A DNA stretch of 42,891 bases from NCBI GenBank assembly GCA_964350245.1, contig CAYGJC010000016.1, positions 1 through 42,891 on the forward strand. The letters run 5' to 3'. The stretch comes from JAJACP01 sp964350245. GTDB taxonomy: Bacteria > Chlamydiota > Chlamydiia > Chlamydiales > JAAKFR01. A program made the translations under genes and the position numbers. Below, piece after piece: positions 34,401-42,341 of the stretch (the first letter of the stretch is position 1; each line of letters opens with the position of its first letter). Under the pieces are notes generated by a model that had not been told where the DNA came from, did not search any database, and worked only from the letters and a program-made list of their open reading frames with translations.

Positions 34401-37400
34401 TTTCCATAGGGGTAATAAAAGAGCTAAATTGCTTATCGGACATATGAGTATTAATTTGAAACTCCGCTCCTGGCCAAAGTACTGGTGGTAGAGCCGTCGT
34501 TGTTGCGGAAGTAGAGGGCGTGGTTAAGGGGAGAATTTTTCCCTCAAGCGTAATTTCATAGGGCGCACCACTATTTTGGGTGGGCTTTGCCCAGGAGACA
34601 AGGGCCTTTCCATTTTTAAGTAAAGAGATTCCGGCTTGTAAATGGGTATTAATAATGCTTGTGCTAGAAGAATAGGTGAATACAACAACTGGAGCGTTTA
34701 CTTTATTTCCTGAGGCGTCAAATTCTTGCAGTATAAGCTCAATAGAAACCGTGTCATAATGCCGCTTTTCCTCTATGGCAACAAAACCTCCAGAATCGAG
34801 GGAATCAATGCGGAAGCCAGAACTTGTGTCATGCAGAGGAAAAGCAGCGCCGATTCTTTGTCCTTGAGAGGAAAAAAACTGGCCGACAACTTTGTCTGTA
34901 TGGAAGTCCGTCCAAGCGATGATAAAGTTGCCATTACTTAAAATGGCAATACCTGGATTTCGTTGCTCTCCCACAATATTGGTATTTACCAGGAATCGAA
35001 ATCCCATTTGCACGCCCTGCGCGTCGAATATTTGAGCCTGAATTCCATGACCATAATAGCGAGAGGAACTAGAAGATTCTTGACCATAGCCTTCCCACAC
35101 AACAACAAATCTTCCGTCCTCGAAAGCAGCTGCTGTTGGATTTTTGGAATCCTGTGCGTATGGAATGGATGGTTGCATTCCTACTCTATTCCCTTCTAAA
35201 TCAAACAATTGTCCGTGAACTTCTCGATTTCTGATCCAAGTCACAAAAAATCCATTTGCTACACCTGTAACACTTGGAGAAGTAACAGTTGCTGATGTGA
35301 GGTCGTTAACATGAAACGCATCTCCTATTTTTTCACCCAAAGAATTAAACCTCTGACCGAAAACGTCAAAATTAGCGTTGTCTTGATTTTTTACAGACCA
35401 TGCTACAACGAATTGACCATTTTCAAGAGCGGCAGTTTTTATTTGAGGTATATCTGTGGTGGAATAGGTATAGATAGAAACAAGAAACTCAGAGCCCACA
35501 GGCTGACCTGAGTCATTGAAGATTTGTCCATATAGGCCCCTCCCACTAAGACCTTCTCTTAACCAGATCATTGCAAAACCGCCGCTTTCAAGAGGTACGA
35601 CATTTGAATTGCTCTGGAGAGGTATATTAGAGGGGGTTAGGGTAAATTCTTCAACAGCTGGGAGAGCAGTAGTAGTCATTGCAGGTGTTGTGGGAATGGA
35701 CAAAGCAGTGGTAGTCATTGCAACTGTCGTGGGAATGGGCAAAGACGAAGAGTAGATACGAGCAAAAACTCCGTAGTCTCTGATGTAAGGATCTCCCACA
35801 AATTCATCTTGCTGATTTTTGGAATAGACAAACAGAAAATTTCCATTGTCCAAAGGCAGAGAACTTGCAGATCGAGAATCAACTGAAAAGGGCTCTCCAA
35901 CTTTGTTCCCTGCAGCGTCAAATTCTTGACCGACAGGCTCGGTTAGGCTGTAGATGACGATAAAACCACCATTTTTCAGTGGCGTAATTCCACCATTAAA
36001 AAGATAACGCATGGGTTGCGTAGTTACTGAAAGCTCGCTTCCAGACCTAATCCCTGAAGGAGTAAACCGCTGTGCATGCAGCTGGGAGTCATAAGAGTTC
36101 GGCTCTCCTCTTCGCCAAGTCAAAAGAAAGTCTCCATTTTCAAGAGAGGCTATGATTGGATCGGCTGCCCGCTCGATTGACACTTGTAGTGGATTGCTTA
36201 ATGCTCTACCGTTGGCGTCGTATACCTGCACTTTAATTCCCCCACTAATCACCCAGGCATTAGCGAAGCCTCCACTTTTTAAAGTGACAACTCCGCCAAC
36301 ACCATTAGTATTAGCATGCCTACTAACACGGTATTTTCGACCCATTTTTTGACCTGATTCAAAAAAAAGCTGCCCATAGAGGAAGGGACCACTTTGTGTA
36401 CTCCAAAATACCACAAAGCCCCCATCTCTTAAACTCGTCACAAACCCATCAGAGACAACATACTCATTTTGAGGGTTTACACGGAATTGACCCCCTAACT
36501 TTTCTCCGCTGGGCCCGAAGATTTGGCCATAGACACCATTGGAGATTCGGCTAAAGATATCACTATTATTATTCCAAATAATGACAAAACAGCCATCGCG
36601 AAGTTTTGCAACTTTTGGGTTGATTTGGTTAGACGCTGTATCATTGTTAACCTGAAACTCTGTTTCCAGTTTATTTCCAAAAACATCAAAACGTTGTGCA
36701 TAAACCCCAGATCCAGAACCATCTTGTCCTTCACTTGACCAAGTGGCAACAAAATTTCCTCCTCCTAAAGGGGCAACGCTTGGGGAAATTTGATCGCCTA
36801 GTGTGTAATTGTTGATAAGGAATTCTGGGCCAGCCACAAAGGAAGAATTCAATGAAGCGGCGTTTACCATAGCAGGGAGGGTGGACACCAGAGCTCCCAC
36901 TCCAATTAAAGGGCCACCTATTCCTGCGAAATCTCTAAAATTCGTTGGAGCAAGATGACTCACTAACTGGGCTCCTCGGTTTGGCAAGGAATAACGCTGT
37001 CCAATTGCAAGCAGCCCTATTGCAAAAGCCGTGCAAGCGCGAAGAGTGTCTTGCCAATTCTTATTTGTGTGGACAAATTCAGTAAACTGACCTTTTGTTA
37101 TCTTCATAACAGAGTTCCAAAAATACCCCTTTTCCAGTTTGTAGTAATCCATGGCTTTCTGATTTTTGGAAACATGAGATTTATTTGCTTTTTGAAGTAA
37201 GCGATTGAGTTGCTTTAACCCTTTGACTTTTTTTAAGGTCTCTCCATTGCGATACAAAAAGTGGCTATCACTAGTCTTTAGGTTGACCACTTTCCAACAG
37301 TCGTATTGATTAAAAGGCGTTAAATCTTTTGGGCAAAAAGATCCTTTTGTCGCGATTGTTGCAAATTGACAAACAGGTGTAATACCTTGGCTTTCTCCAG

Positions 37401-37404
37401 ACAT
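31483..37404 (-). CDS. giant surface protein with four predicted seven-bladed beta-propellers
   Basis: 1973 residues. Residues 1-190 are a hydrophilic region plus two hydrophobic stretches (about 121-135 and 157-185). Then 28 repeats of about 50 residues follow, each built as GxEFxVNT...P-x-A-x-LxxGGFVVxW...GVYGQRFNxxGQKI. They fall into four blocks of exactly seven (about 193-555, 585-955, 975-1355, 1385-1750) separated by Thr/Pro-rich linkers, one with a run of Thr. The last block has DGDxDG-like loops that could bind calcium. A Ser/Thr-rich stalk, a membrane helix near 1878 and a basic tail ending RRRRKKKT complete it. GAGGA precedes the ATG. The propeller reading is structural inference; adhesion is a likely role. 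Related repeats occur in other bacterial surface proteins. Confidence 0.88.
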   Translation of the reverse strand: MSGESQGITPVCQFATIATKGSFCPKDLTPFNQYDCWKVVNLKTSDSHFLYRNGETLKKVKGLKQLNRLLQKANKSHVSKNQKAMDYYKLEKGYFWNSVMKITKGQFTEFVHTNKNWQDTLRACTAFAIGLLAIGQRYSLPNRGAQLVSHLAPTNFRDFAGIGGPLIGVGALVSTLPAMVNAASLNSSFVAGPEFLINNYTLGDQISPSVAPLGGGNFVATWSSEGQDGSGSGVYAQRFDVFGNKLETEFQVNNDTASNQINPKVAKLRDGCFVIIWNNNSDIFSRISNGVYGQIFGPSGEKLGGQFRVNPQNEYVVSDGFVTSLRDGGFVVFWSTQSGPFLYGQLFFESGQKMGRKYRVSRHANTNGVGGVVTLKSGGFANAWVISGGIKVQVYDANGRALSNPLQVSIERAADPIIASLENGDFLLTWRRGEPNSYDSQLHAQRFTPSGIRSGSELSVTTQPMRYLFNGGITPLKNGGFIVIYSLTEPVGQEFDAAGNKVGEPFSVDSRSASSLPLDNGNFLFVYSKNQQDEFVGDPYIRDYGVFARIYSSSLPIPTTVAMTTTALSIPTTPAMTTTALPAVEEFTLTPSNIPLQSNSNVVPLESGGFAMIWLREGLSGRGLYGQIFNDSGQPVGSEFLVSIYTYSTTDIPQIKTAALENGQFVVAWSVKNQDNANFDVFGQRFNSLGEKIGDAFHVNDLTSATVTSPSVTGVANGFFVTWIRNREVHGQLFDLEGNRVGMQPSIPYAQDSKNPTAAAFEDGRFVVVWEGYGQESSSSSRYYGHGIQAQIFDAQGVQMGFRFLVNTNIVGEQRNPGIAILSNGNFIIAWTDFHTDKVVGQFFSSQGQRIGAAFPLHDTSSGFRIDSLDSGGFVAIEEKRHYDTVSIELILQEFDASGNKVNAPVVVFTYSSSTSIINTHLQAGISLLKNGKALVSWAKPTQNSGAPYEITLEGKILPLTTPSTSATTTALPPVLWPGAEFQINTHMSDKQFSSFITPMENGNFVVVWKSENQEGTSSKGISGQLFNSSGSQIGSEFQISSYNIDQYYSGFSIAPLQDGGFMAFWSSSGTIYGQVLNASGQKRGPELVIYTSINSPYQGDPSSIALPNKNLIVTWSNSRGIFVQQLNAEGQKVGAAFQADVTTPGTLSINKYPYATPLQDGGFFLFWNYKISSGGPSSYGDDKIFAQRYSASVQPIESAIRVDSYESFDVGGQNSLIKTLGHIATLENGNVVAIWSSSQSLYSHFGQIIEPSGQKVGSEFAINTVPVGAGYGLSSVTPTKDGGFLVVWESGYQNGGGWGVYGQRFDRTGKKIGVEFVNDGGSEPWVATLQDGSFVITVSKADQDSRGIFGQIFFPPETKKPTATTTTTTTTTTEPPPSVTNNEFMVNSYTQDTQMNPSVAVLENGFIVVWESDDQDGDRDGVYAQRFNKSGQKIGPEFLVNTYTTSSQSDPRTTALEDGGFLVVWESRNQDGDGRGVYGQRFDALGLKAGEEFLINTHTQSYQTSPSAVALKNGTFVVTWESFEQDGSDSGAYGQIFNAAGQKVGIEFRLNTYVQSYQGRPNVAALPTGGFVATWSSIGQDGSDAGVYAQVFNSSGQKLGGEFLVNSETQLSQTAPRAATISKSSFVVSWLSSEQDGSSSGIYAQIFNSSGGKIGGEFLVNTSIEGSQTNHNIASLESGGFVVTWEDRARDGIYAQRFNSSGQKIGGEFLVNQITSALDPRRPNLASSKNDELIFVWDGQDGDHRGILARIFPPTSQIAVTTQAPIHATQSALVTTEYASPTTTKSIKVSPSATNTLEVATTTQNAPTTTPSQTTPSNLSSTKANVVTHEVTEAFAVTSNEGDIPSTTQTSPGDRIMTSSMNGTAVAAGIGVTIAAIGLSAVAGVLAFCFSRFRKKDPQMSPEAGKATGKELTTTGKKAEISQESINLASEGDGSENQSKTTKSEAQTTSKTTVRSHHSSQGSSRRRRKKKT

Positions 37405-37787
37405 AAAAAATTCCTCTAATAATACTGCGGACGCGGTGATATTCTATTTTTTTCTTGTAGTTTTAATCAAATGTTTTTTTAATCTTGATCAAATATTTTT
37501 TCTGAAAATGTGACGCTGTAGTGTCGTATCCGTTCAGAGGATGCAGCAAAATCAATCTTTAAGTTTATCAATCTATCCCGATAATAGCTCAGTCCAATAA
37601 TATATGAGACTAAAATTCAAGAATCCACGCCAATATTTTGATAAAGCAACGATTTTTCTGCTATGTGAATTGTCAAGTCCAAATCATAAACTAGGCCCAT
37701 AATTTTGAGTAGCTGGTGCTCTTTGAAGTAGATGTCTACGCATCTTCAATGCCAAGCTCAGTTGATGGCTTAATCTGCTATTCGTGG
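37405..37787. other. region between the giant protein gene and the IS66-type element
   Basis: The part next to 37404 holds the giant gene's ribosome site and promoter region (minus strand, AT-rich). Next to the IS66 end, a minus-strand frame of about 33 codons (TNSRLSHQLSLALKMRRHLL...) is open but has no start and no recognised family. It could be flank moved by a deletion, but nothing stronger can be said. Confidence 0.4.
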
Positions 37788-37812
37788 GTAAGCGTCTAAG
37801 GAGGACATCTTT

Positions 37813-38280
37813 TTAAGAAGTGTCTTCTTGTGTTAGGAGCCATTGATCAGGGAGAAGCTCATCCAATCTTTGAGCGCTATGATCCATGATACGGCGCATG
37901 ATGTCTTCTAGGTACTCTTGAGGATTGATCTCTAAATTCCGACAGGTCTGCACAAGTGAAAATAAGACAGCTGCTGCTTTGCCTCCTTTGGGACTGCCTA
38001 CAAAGAGCATCAAAAACTGCTTTCGATCCAAAACCTGAGAGCCTTTTCTCGAAAAGCTCCCTTTTTCTAGCCGTTTACACCAAATAGCAAAGCCATCAGA
38101 GTCCCAATAGAGCACTTTCATGTAGTCGCCTCTTTTATTGAGAAACACAAAATAACTCCCAGACATGAGTAAACCAGGAAAAGTCTCTTGGATAGCCGAG
38201 CTTAACCCCTCAAAGCTTTTACGCATATCCGTGGGGTTTTGATACAAGAAGATTCGCGCATTTCCAGATAATGTCAGCAT
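37813..38280 (-). CDS. tnpB: IS66 family accessory protein TnpB
   Basis: 155 residues of the IS66 Orf2 family, recognised by the start RIFLYQNPTDMRKSFEGLS and the middle FVFLNKRGDYMKVLYWDSDGFAIWCKRLEKG. The C-terminus is extended beyond the usual 115-120 residues. It is needed for IS66 transposition, role not precisely defined. It overlaps the tnpA end by 7 bp. Confidence 0.93.
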   Translation of the reverse strand: MLTLSGNARIFLYQNPTDMRKSFEGLSSAIQETFPGLLMSGSYFVFLNKRGDYMKVLYWDSDGFAIWCKRLEKGSFSRKGSQVLDRKQFLMLFVGSPKGGKAAAVLFSLVQTCRNLEINPQEYLEDIMRRIMDHSAQRLDELLPDQWLLTQEDTS

Positions 38281-38570
38281 AGCGCTTCTTTAATCGTGAT
38301 CAAAACTCGAGCAAGAGTCTGGGCATGAAAATGCGCATCCATTTCGATTTGAACGCCCCTAAACTCAATAAGCAGCTTAGAGGTCTTTCCTGAGAGCTCA
38401 ACAAAATCTTCTGGCCTCAGTGAAAGATGAAACCGCCTTTTCCAGTACAGAAAGGTCTGGTAATTGTGACCTTGGTGAGCAGCCCATTTTGGGCCACTTT
38501 CTCCGCTCTTTTCCCACTCAGCTATTTGCTGCTTCCAGAATTTCCGTTTAGATGCAAAACTTTGAGTCAT
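38274..38570 (-). CDS. tnpA: IS66 family accessory protein TnpA
   Basis: 98 residues from ATG 38570, with GGAGGA just upstream; the 109-residue frame from 38603 runs through that site. It has the family pattern KRKFWKQQIAEWEKSG followed by HQGHNYQTFLYWKRRF, a helix-turn-helix-like DNA-binding part. It is first in the tnpA-tnpB pair of the element. Confidence 0.88.
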   Translation of the reverse strand: MTQSFASKRKFWKQQIAEWEKSGESGPKWAAHQGHNYQTFLYWKRRFHLSLRPEDFVELSGKTSKLLIEFRGVQIEMDAHFHAQTLARVLITIKEALC

Positions 38571-38645
38571 TGATTCCTCCTTGTTAAGGAAAAGAACCAA
38601 CATACGTCAGAGTAAAATCAGAAAAAAGATGGGCTTATTTCCCGC

Positions 38646-39062
38646 TTACCTGTCTATAAAGGAAGACACAGAATAGCGCGCTCCTCCATAAGGTGCATTA
38701 TCCAAGTCCATTCGCGCAGGTCCGACTTCAAATGTAAAATAATCTTTTAAGTCTAATTTCACTAAATTGCGTAATTCTCGAGCAATCACACTCTCAATCG
38801 CCACATCATACCCGCTCATTCTGCGTAAGCAAGTCAAATCAATATCTTTCGTTGCCCGTGCCGATGCAAATCGCAATTCCATTGCATATCCACCCTTAAG
38901 AACGAAACTGTCAGAATCTTGATGGAATATTCTAGCTAACAGCCTTTCAAAAGCAACTTTCCGTCTAAGTCGCTGTAAATCTCGATTACTTCTAACAGCG
39001 ATGCTCTTCAAGCGCGCTTCCAAGCTTCTGCGAAAATCGGTCGGTGTTTTAAAATTTGTCAT
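38646..39062 (-). pseudogene. AbiEii-type nucleotidyltransferase toxin, truncated by the IS66 element
   Basis: 138 residues remain of a protein that is usually 230-300. The nucleotidyltransferase core is visible as DSFVLKGGYAMELRF near residue 50 and ATKDIDLTC near 73-81 (the metal-binding Asp pair). The frame ends SSFIDR then TAA, where TAA lies inside the IS66 end GTAAGCG. The 3' half is not found beyond the element. It overlaps the antitoxin gene by 14 bp. Loss of the C-terminal half should inactivate it. Confidence 0.85.
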
Positions 39063-39648
39063 TCAGTAATCTCTTCATTTTAAGGTAGATATTGGGATGT
39101 GTCTTTTCGAGAGAATGCAGTTCTTCTTCCAGGACAAGTCCCCTTTCTAACGCTTGGTGCACAGCCTGAACAAGAAAATTATCGGCTACTGTTTCTACTT
39201 CAAAGACATCCAACAGTGTCCTAACAGGAGTCGTTACCCGATAGCCTTGCCTTTCCTCTATCTCGGATTGCTCTAGGTTCGCATGATGCAGGTATAGAAC
39301 TTTTGGGATTTCAATGCGTCTTCGAAAGCCGCGAGGAACTGTCATATGCATTTTGGATGGCATCACATCTGACAGCTCGTGAATATCAAGAGCCGTCTCA
39401 TGCGACCAAACTCCCTGAGGAATATCCTTCAAGTTCCGGCTCCAAAGACTCCATAACACGAGTTCAGGCCGGTCAGTTACAGGGTATCTCGCTAATCGAT
39501 AAATGCCTCTGCCCTCTTGAGTCCATTCTCCTGAATTAAGTCTTAAATGAAAGTTAGAACGCACATAGCCACATTCTTCCGCTTGTTTTGCGGTAAAAAA
39601 GCCTTGTTGTCGGTCTGCTATCTCAAAAAGCTGATTTTGTCTTCCCAT
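39049..39648 (-). CDS. AbiEi-type antitoxin / transcriptional regulator
   Basis: 199 residues, full family length. The N-terminal winged-helix segment FFTAKQAEECGYVRSNFHLR followed by GIYRLARYP is characteristic of AbiEi antitoxins of type IV toxin-antitoxin systems, which block the toxin indirectly and repress their own promoter. The C-terminal half (TVPRGFRRR, TTPVRTLLDVFE) is standard. The cognate toxin downstream is broken, so the gene may be an orphan. ATG 39648. Confidence 0.88.
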   Translation of the reverse strand: MGRQNQLFEIADRQQGFFTAKQAEECGYVRSNFHLRLNSGEWTQEGRGIYRLARYPVTDRPELVLWSLWSRNLKDIPQGVWSHETALDIHELSDVMPSKMHMTVPRGFRRRIEIPKVLYLHHANLEQSEIEERQGYRVTTPVRTLLDVFEVETVADNFLVQAVHQALERGLVLEEELHSLEKTHPNIYLKMKRLLNDKF

Positions 39649-39723
39649 GCACCAATGTTATAATTTTCATGATATTGGTGCAAAAGTTTGATTTCAAGGT
39701 AGGTGGAAGTCTATGTAGAAAGC

Positions 39724-40292
39724 TTAAAATCTAGAATTTATGCTTTTTTCACTCTCAGAATAGAGAACTTTATAGTGGTTTTGAACCATCCCTGAGGGAA
39801 AGGTCTGGGAAGCGATTAACTTTAGCTTTATATCATTTTCAGTCTTACCAAAAAGTCGCCTCCTTCTCCTATTAAAATCGGAATAAGAGTGATGACCATA
39901 TCTTCAATCAAACCTAATTGAATAAAAGATTGGACAACCAGCCCACCATCTACATAGACACGTTTCCATCACTCTTTATTAAGAGATTTCATTATTTCTT
40001 TCGGTGAGAGCTGAGATAAGCGAACTTTTTCTTCTAATTCAGCTGGAATAACATCTTGTGTTAGGGTTTTACTTAACACAATCACAGGCTTCGGGTAAGG
40101 CCAGTCTCCAAAAGTAAGAATTTTTTCAAAGGTACCTCGTCCCATGATAAGACCATCAACACTCGAAATAAAAGTTTCGTAACCGTGGTCTTCACCCTCT
40201 ATTTTCTCCTGAGGTAGCCAATCAAGAGCGTGGTCTTTTCTAGCTATAAATCCATCAAGGCTTGTTGCTACAAATACATGCCCAGTCGTCAT
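39724..40292 (-). pseudogene. dihydrofolate-reductase/RibD-C family protein, broken by a stop and a frameshift
   Basis: The 5' part (107 residues from ATG 40292) has the family start VFVATSLDGFIARKDHALDW and LIMGRGTFEKIL. It stops at TGA after SLNKE. The same frame goes on as WKRVYVDGGLVVQSFIQLGL and then VITLIPILIGEGG, the expected C-terminal half. A one-base shift then moves to LFGKTENDIKLKLIASQTF and onwards to a TAA at 39724. Two lesions show a decayed gene. Its start overlaps the stop of the sirtuin-like gene as ATGA. The likely parental role is a pteridine- or riboflavin-type reductase. Confidence 0.85.
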
Positions 40293-41209
40293 GAGTTTAT
40301 GTTCTCTCCATCTGAAAAAATTGTATTGCGTATATCAGGAATCAAAGTCTGAAGGTCACCTATAAGCCAATAATCTTCATCTCCTAAATATGAAGGCTGA
40401 AAAAGGTCAATAGCAATAATTTTACCCTCAGGATTTTGCTCCTTATACCATCCCAGGAGACCACGGTCATCAAAACTCAAACCCACACAAATGATATAAT
40501 CATACTGAGCAAAACTCTCTCCCCCAACTTCCTCTCTCAACTGTTGAGCATTGACTCTGTATGGAAAAATTCCACTAGCCTCATGCAAACAGTCTAAATT
40601 CTCAGTAATCAAACGTGTACTTTTATGAAGGCTAATGTCCTTTAAAGCATAGTGAGCTGGAGTGGGTGCACTATAGAGACATGCATCATGAAAAATCTTG
40701 ATTCTACTTGCAAACTCACGAGGAGATTCAATCCCATGTTCTAATGAAAATAAAAACCTCTCTCCGACTTCTAATCCCAAAAGCTCATTCAGCTCATTCA
40801 TTGCTGGTACGTTTGAGGCAAGAGATAATCCAGCGCCTGTATAGAAAAGAATATTGTGCTTCTTAACGATGTTTTCTAGAGTAGACTGACTTATTAGCGA
40901 GGGCTGGGCATCATTTATCACTCTTCTGTCTGCTACAATATAGGAATATTCATCAGGATGCCCATCCTTATGCGGCATTGAAGGTATGTTTATTTCCTCG
41001 TGACCAGCAGAATTTATTTTACATGGAAAGATGGACTGCCCTGACTCGCTTTGAATGAATTTATGTCTTACACGACTCAAAAAGTCATCGTATATTTCAG
41101 GCAATAAACCAAGAGCTACATCAAAATAAATTTCATCATTACTGCTGATGAACCGGAAATGACTATCCTCCCCGAAGTTCCAGCACATGTCAAGGGTCTT
41201 CTCTTTCAT
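40289..41209 (-). CDS. sirtuin-like (SIR2) NAD-binding protein
   Basis: 306 residues from ATG 41209; a TTG at 41221 is in frame. The first 110 residues are unrecognised. Then the SIR2 pattern appears: ILFYTGAGLSLASNVPAM at 120-137 (NAD-binding GAG-S motif), TPAHYALK at 183-190, TRLITENLDCLHEASG at 198-213 matching the TQNxDxLHxxAG motif, and DYIICVGLSFDD near 237-248 with IIAIDL at 264. The catalytic LHG histidine segment and the four zinc cysteines of classical deacetylases are absent, so it may be an NAD-consuming enzyme of another kind or inactive. It follows a small lipoprotein frame in the same reading frame, separated by one TAA. Confidence 0.75.
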   Translation of the reverse strand: MKEKTLDMCWNFGEDSHFRFISSNDEIYFDVALGLLPEIYDDFLSRVRHKFIQSESGQSIFPCKINSAGHEEINIPSMPHKDGHPDEYSYIVADRRVINDAQPSLISQSTLENIVKKHNILFYTGAGLSLASNVPAMNELNELLGLEVGERFLFSLEHGIESPREFASRIKIFHDACLYSAPTPAHYALKDISLHKSTRLITENLDCLHEASGIFPYRVNAQQLREEVGGESFAQYDYIICVGLSFDDRGLLGWYKEQNPEGKIIAIDLFQPSYLGDEDYWLIGDLQTLIPDIRNTIFSDGENINS

Positions 41210-41221
41210 CAACTCAGACAA

Positions 41222-41332
41222 TTATTGTTCTGAGCATGTCTGAGGCTTCTGAAAAAAATCAACTTCTTCCGCACATGCAACAAAAAAAATGGAGCATGCA
41301 ATCAAGAGAAATATACGCTTAAAAAATCTCAT
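41222..41332 (-). CDS. 36-residue lipoprotein leader or small lipoprotein
   Basis: ATG 41332 with AGGA 5 bases upstream starts MRFFKRIFLLIAC... with a lipobox FVAC (Cys20) and a short tail ending CSEQ. The TAA stop at 41222-41224 is directly followed, in the same frame, by the sirtuin-like open frame. It is either a true small lipoprotein or the detached leader of a longer ancestral protein. Confidence 0.6.
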   Translation of the reverse strand: MRFFKRIFLLIACSIFFVACAEEVDFFQKPQTCSEQ

Positions 41333-41437
41333 TTTTATCCTGATTAGTCATTGGGGAGTGTGCCATAGATGTGCCGTGTTAACTTAGCAGGGTTGTGTAT
41401 CTCATTTCAAAGAATCATAACCTGCTTAGTATAAGTT

Positions 41438-41520
41438 TGCTCGGAGCGGGACTCGAACCCGCACGCTGTTACCAGCAAGGGATTTTAAGTCCCTAGTGTC
41501 TACCATTCCACCACCCGAGC
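41438..41520 (-). tRNA. tRNA-Leu (TAA anticodon)
   Basis: Read on the minus strand from 41520: acceptor GCTCGGG pairs with TCCGAGC, the anticodon loop is CTTAAAA with TAA, a long variable arm (about TGCTGGTAACAGC) marks a class II tRNA, and the T arm is GCGGG TTCGAGT CCCGC. The discriminator is A. The long arm plus TAA gives leucine. The CCA end is not encoded. Confidence 0.95.
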
Positions 41521-41604
41521 GTACAGCAAAGCAGATAAGGTAATTTGTTCGCTGCTTTCAGTCAAGTCTTTCAAAGATATAAAGAAATTGCTTTAATAAC
41601 AGCC

Positions 41605-42258
41605 ATGACTTACGCAAAATGGCGAAATTGGGCCTACGTGCTCCTCTGGATCCACATCGTTGCTCTACTAGCTAATGGGCTCACCTACGGTCTTATCACT
41701 TTCTCTATGGACGTGCCCTTTCTAACGATTTACCAATATCCTGAAACAGCCCCTTACTACCTCGCTACTTACGCATTTATCCTTATTTTTACTTTTACCC
41801 TGTGCTCTTTGGGACTCATATTTGGTGATCTATTCGGACAGGGAGATCTAAGGGCGCAACTGGTCTCAAGAGGACTACTCATCATCGGTGTTTTGGGTTC
41901 CTTATTGCCGATCACTCTGATCACAATGTGGGACCTTGCCCTAAAACAACCGATCCAAAGCTGGAGTAATGTGGTCTTAGCTGTTCAGTACTTTGGTATC
42001 TGGCTCACGATGAGCATGACGGCTGTGTTTGCCTGTATCATGATCCTAATCTTCTTTCTTGCAAAAGAACGCGCTTCTATCCCTAATGGATGGAAGATCT
42101 TATGTGTTGTACTTGCCTCTTTGAGCGTGATGATGTCGGTCTGCTGCTTCTGGATCACAGAGTTTGTGATTCTCTATAGAGTTGTCTATTTAGCAGGAGC
42201 CATCTGCTATCTGATTTGGGCCTTCTGGCTGGCCTTATTCATTAAAAAAGCCCGCTAA
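41605..42258 (+). CDS. multi-pass membrane protein, function unknown
   Basis: 217 residues from ATG 41605; a TTG 20 codons upstream is possible. About six hydrophobic segments are seen, among them YVLLWIHIVALLANGLTYG, YAFILIFTFTLCSLGLIF, LLIIGVLGSLLPITLITMW and VCCFWITEFVILYRVVYLAG. Charged residues are few and lie in the loops; the C-terminus ends KKAR. No signature family was recognised. No good ribosome site is seen. It lies downstream of the tRNA-Leu on the other strand. Confidence 0.65.
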   Translation: MTYAKWRNWAYVLLWIHIVALLANGLTYGLITFSMDVPFLTIYQYPETAPYYLATYAFILIFTFTLCSLGLIFGDLFGQGDLRAQLVSRGLLIIGVLGSLLPITLITMWDLALKQPIQSWSNVVLAVQYFGIWLTMSMTAVFACIMILIFFLAKERASIPNGWKILCVVLASLSVMMSVCCFWITEFVILYRVVYLAGAICYLIWAFWLALFIKKAR

Positions 42259-42341
42259 GCTCGCTGTCTGCAAAGGATTTTCTTGACTCAAAGTCTTTAA
42301 AAGAATTTTATATTTTCCCTAACAACAAGCAAGGAGGCGTC

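Larger units (their letters stand above)
37788..38649 (-). mobile_element. IS66-type element carrying only tnpA and tnpB
   Basis: Both ends read GTAAGCG inward (37788-37794 on plus; 38643-38649 on minus), the terminal signature of the IS66 family. The 862-bp element has the two accessory genes but no room for tnpC, the DDE transposase. No 8-bp target repeat is visible (ATTCGTGG against CTGTCTAT). It is therefore a non-autonomous derivative or a deletion product. Its right end supplies the stop codon of the truncated AbiEii gene. Confidence 0.75.

Noticed and set aside
31483..37404. CRISPR or DNA-level tandem array in the repeat-rich gene
   Set aside because: The repeats are protein repeats with diverged DNA and no constant repeat-spacer pattern.
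37650..37787. Missing AbiEii 3' half or tnpC remnant just beyond the IS66 end
   Set aside because: A 33-codon open frame is present but shows no AbiEii or TnpC motif, so no claim is made.
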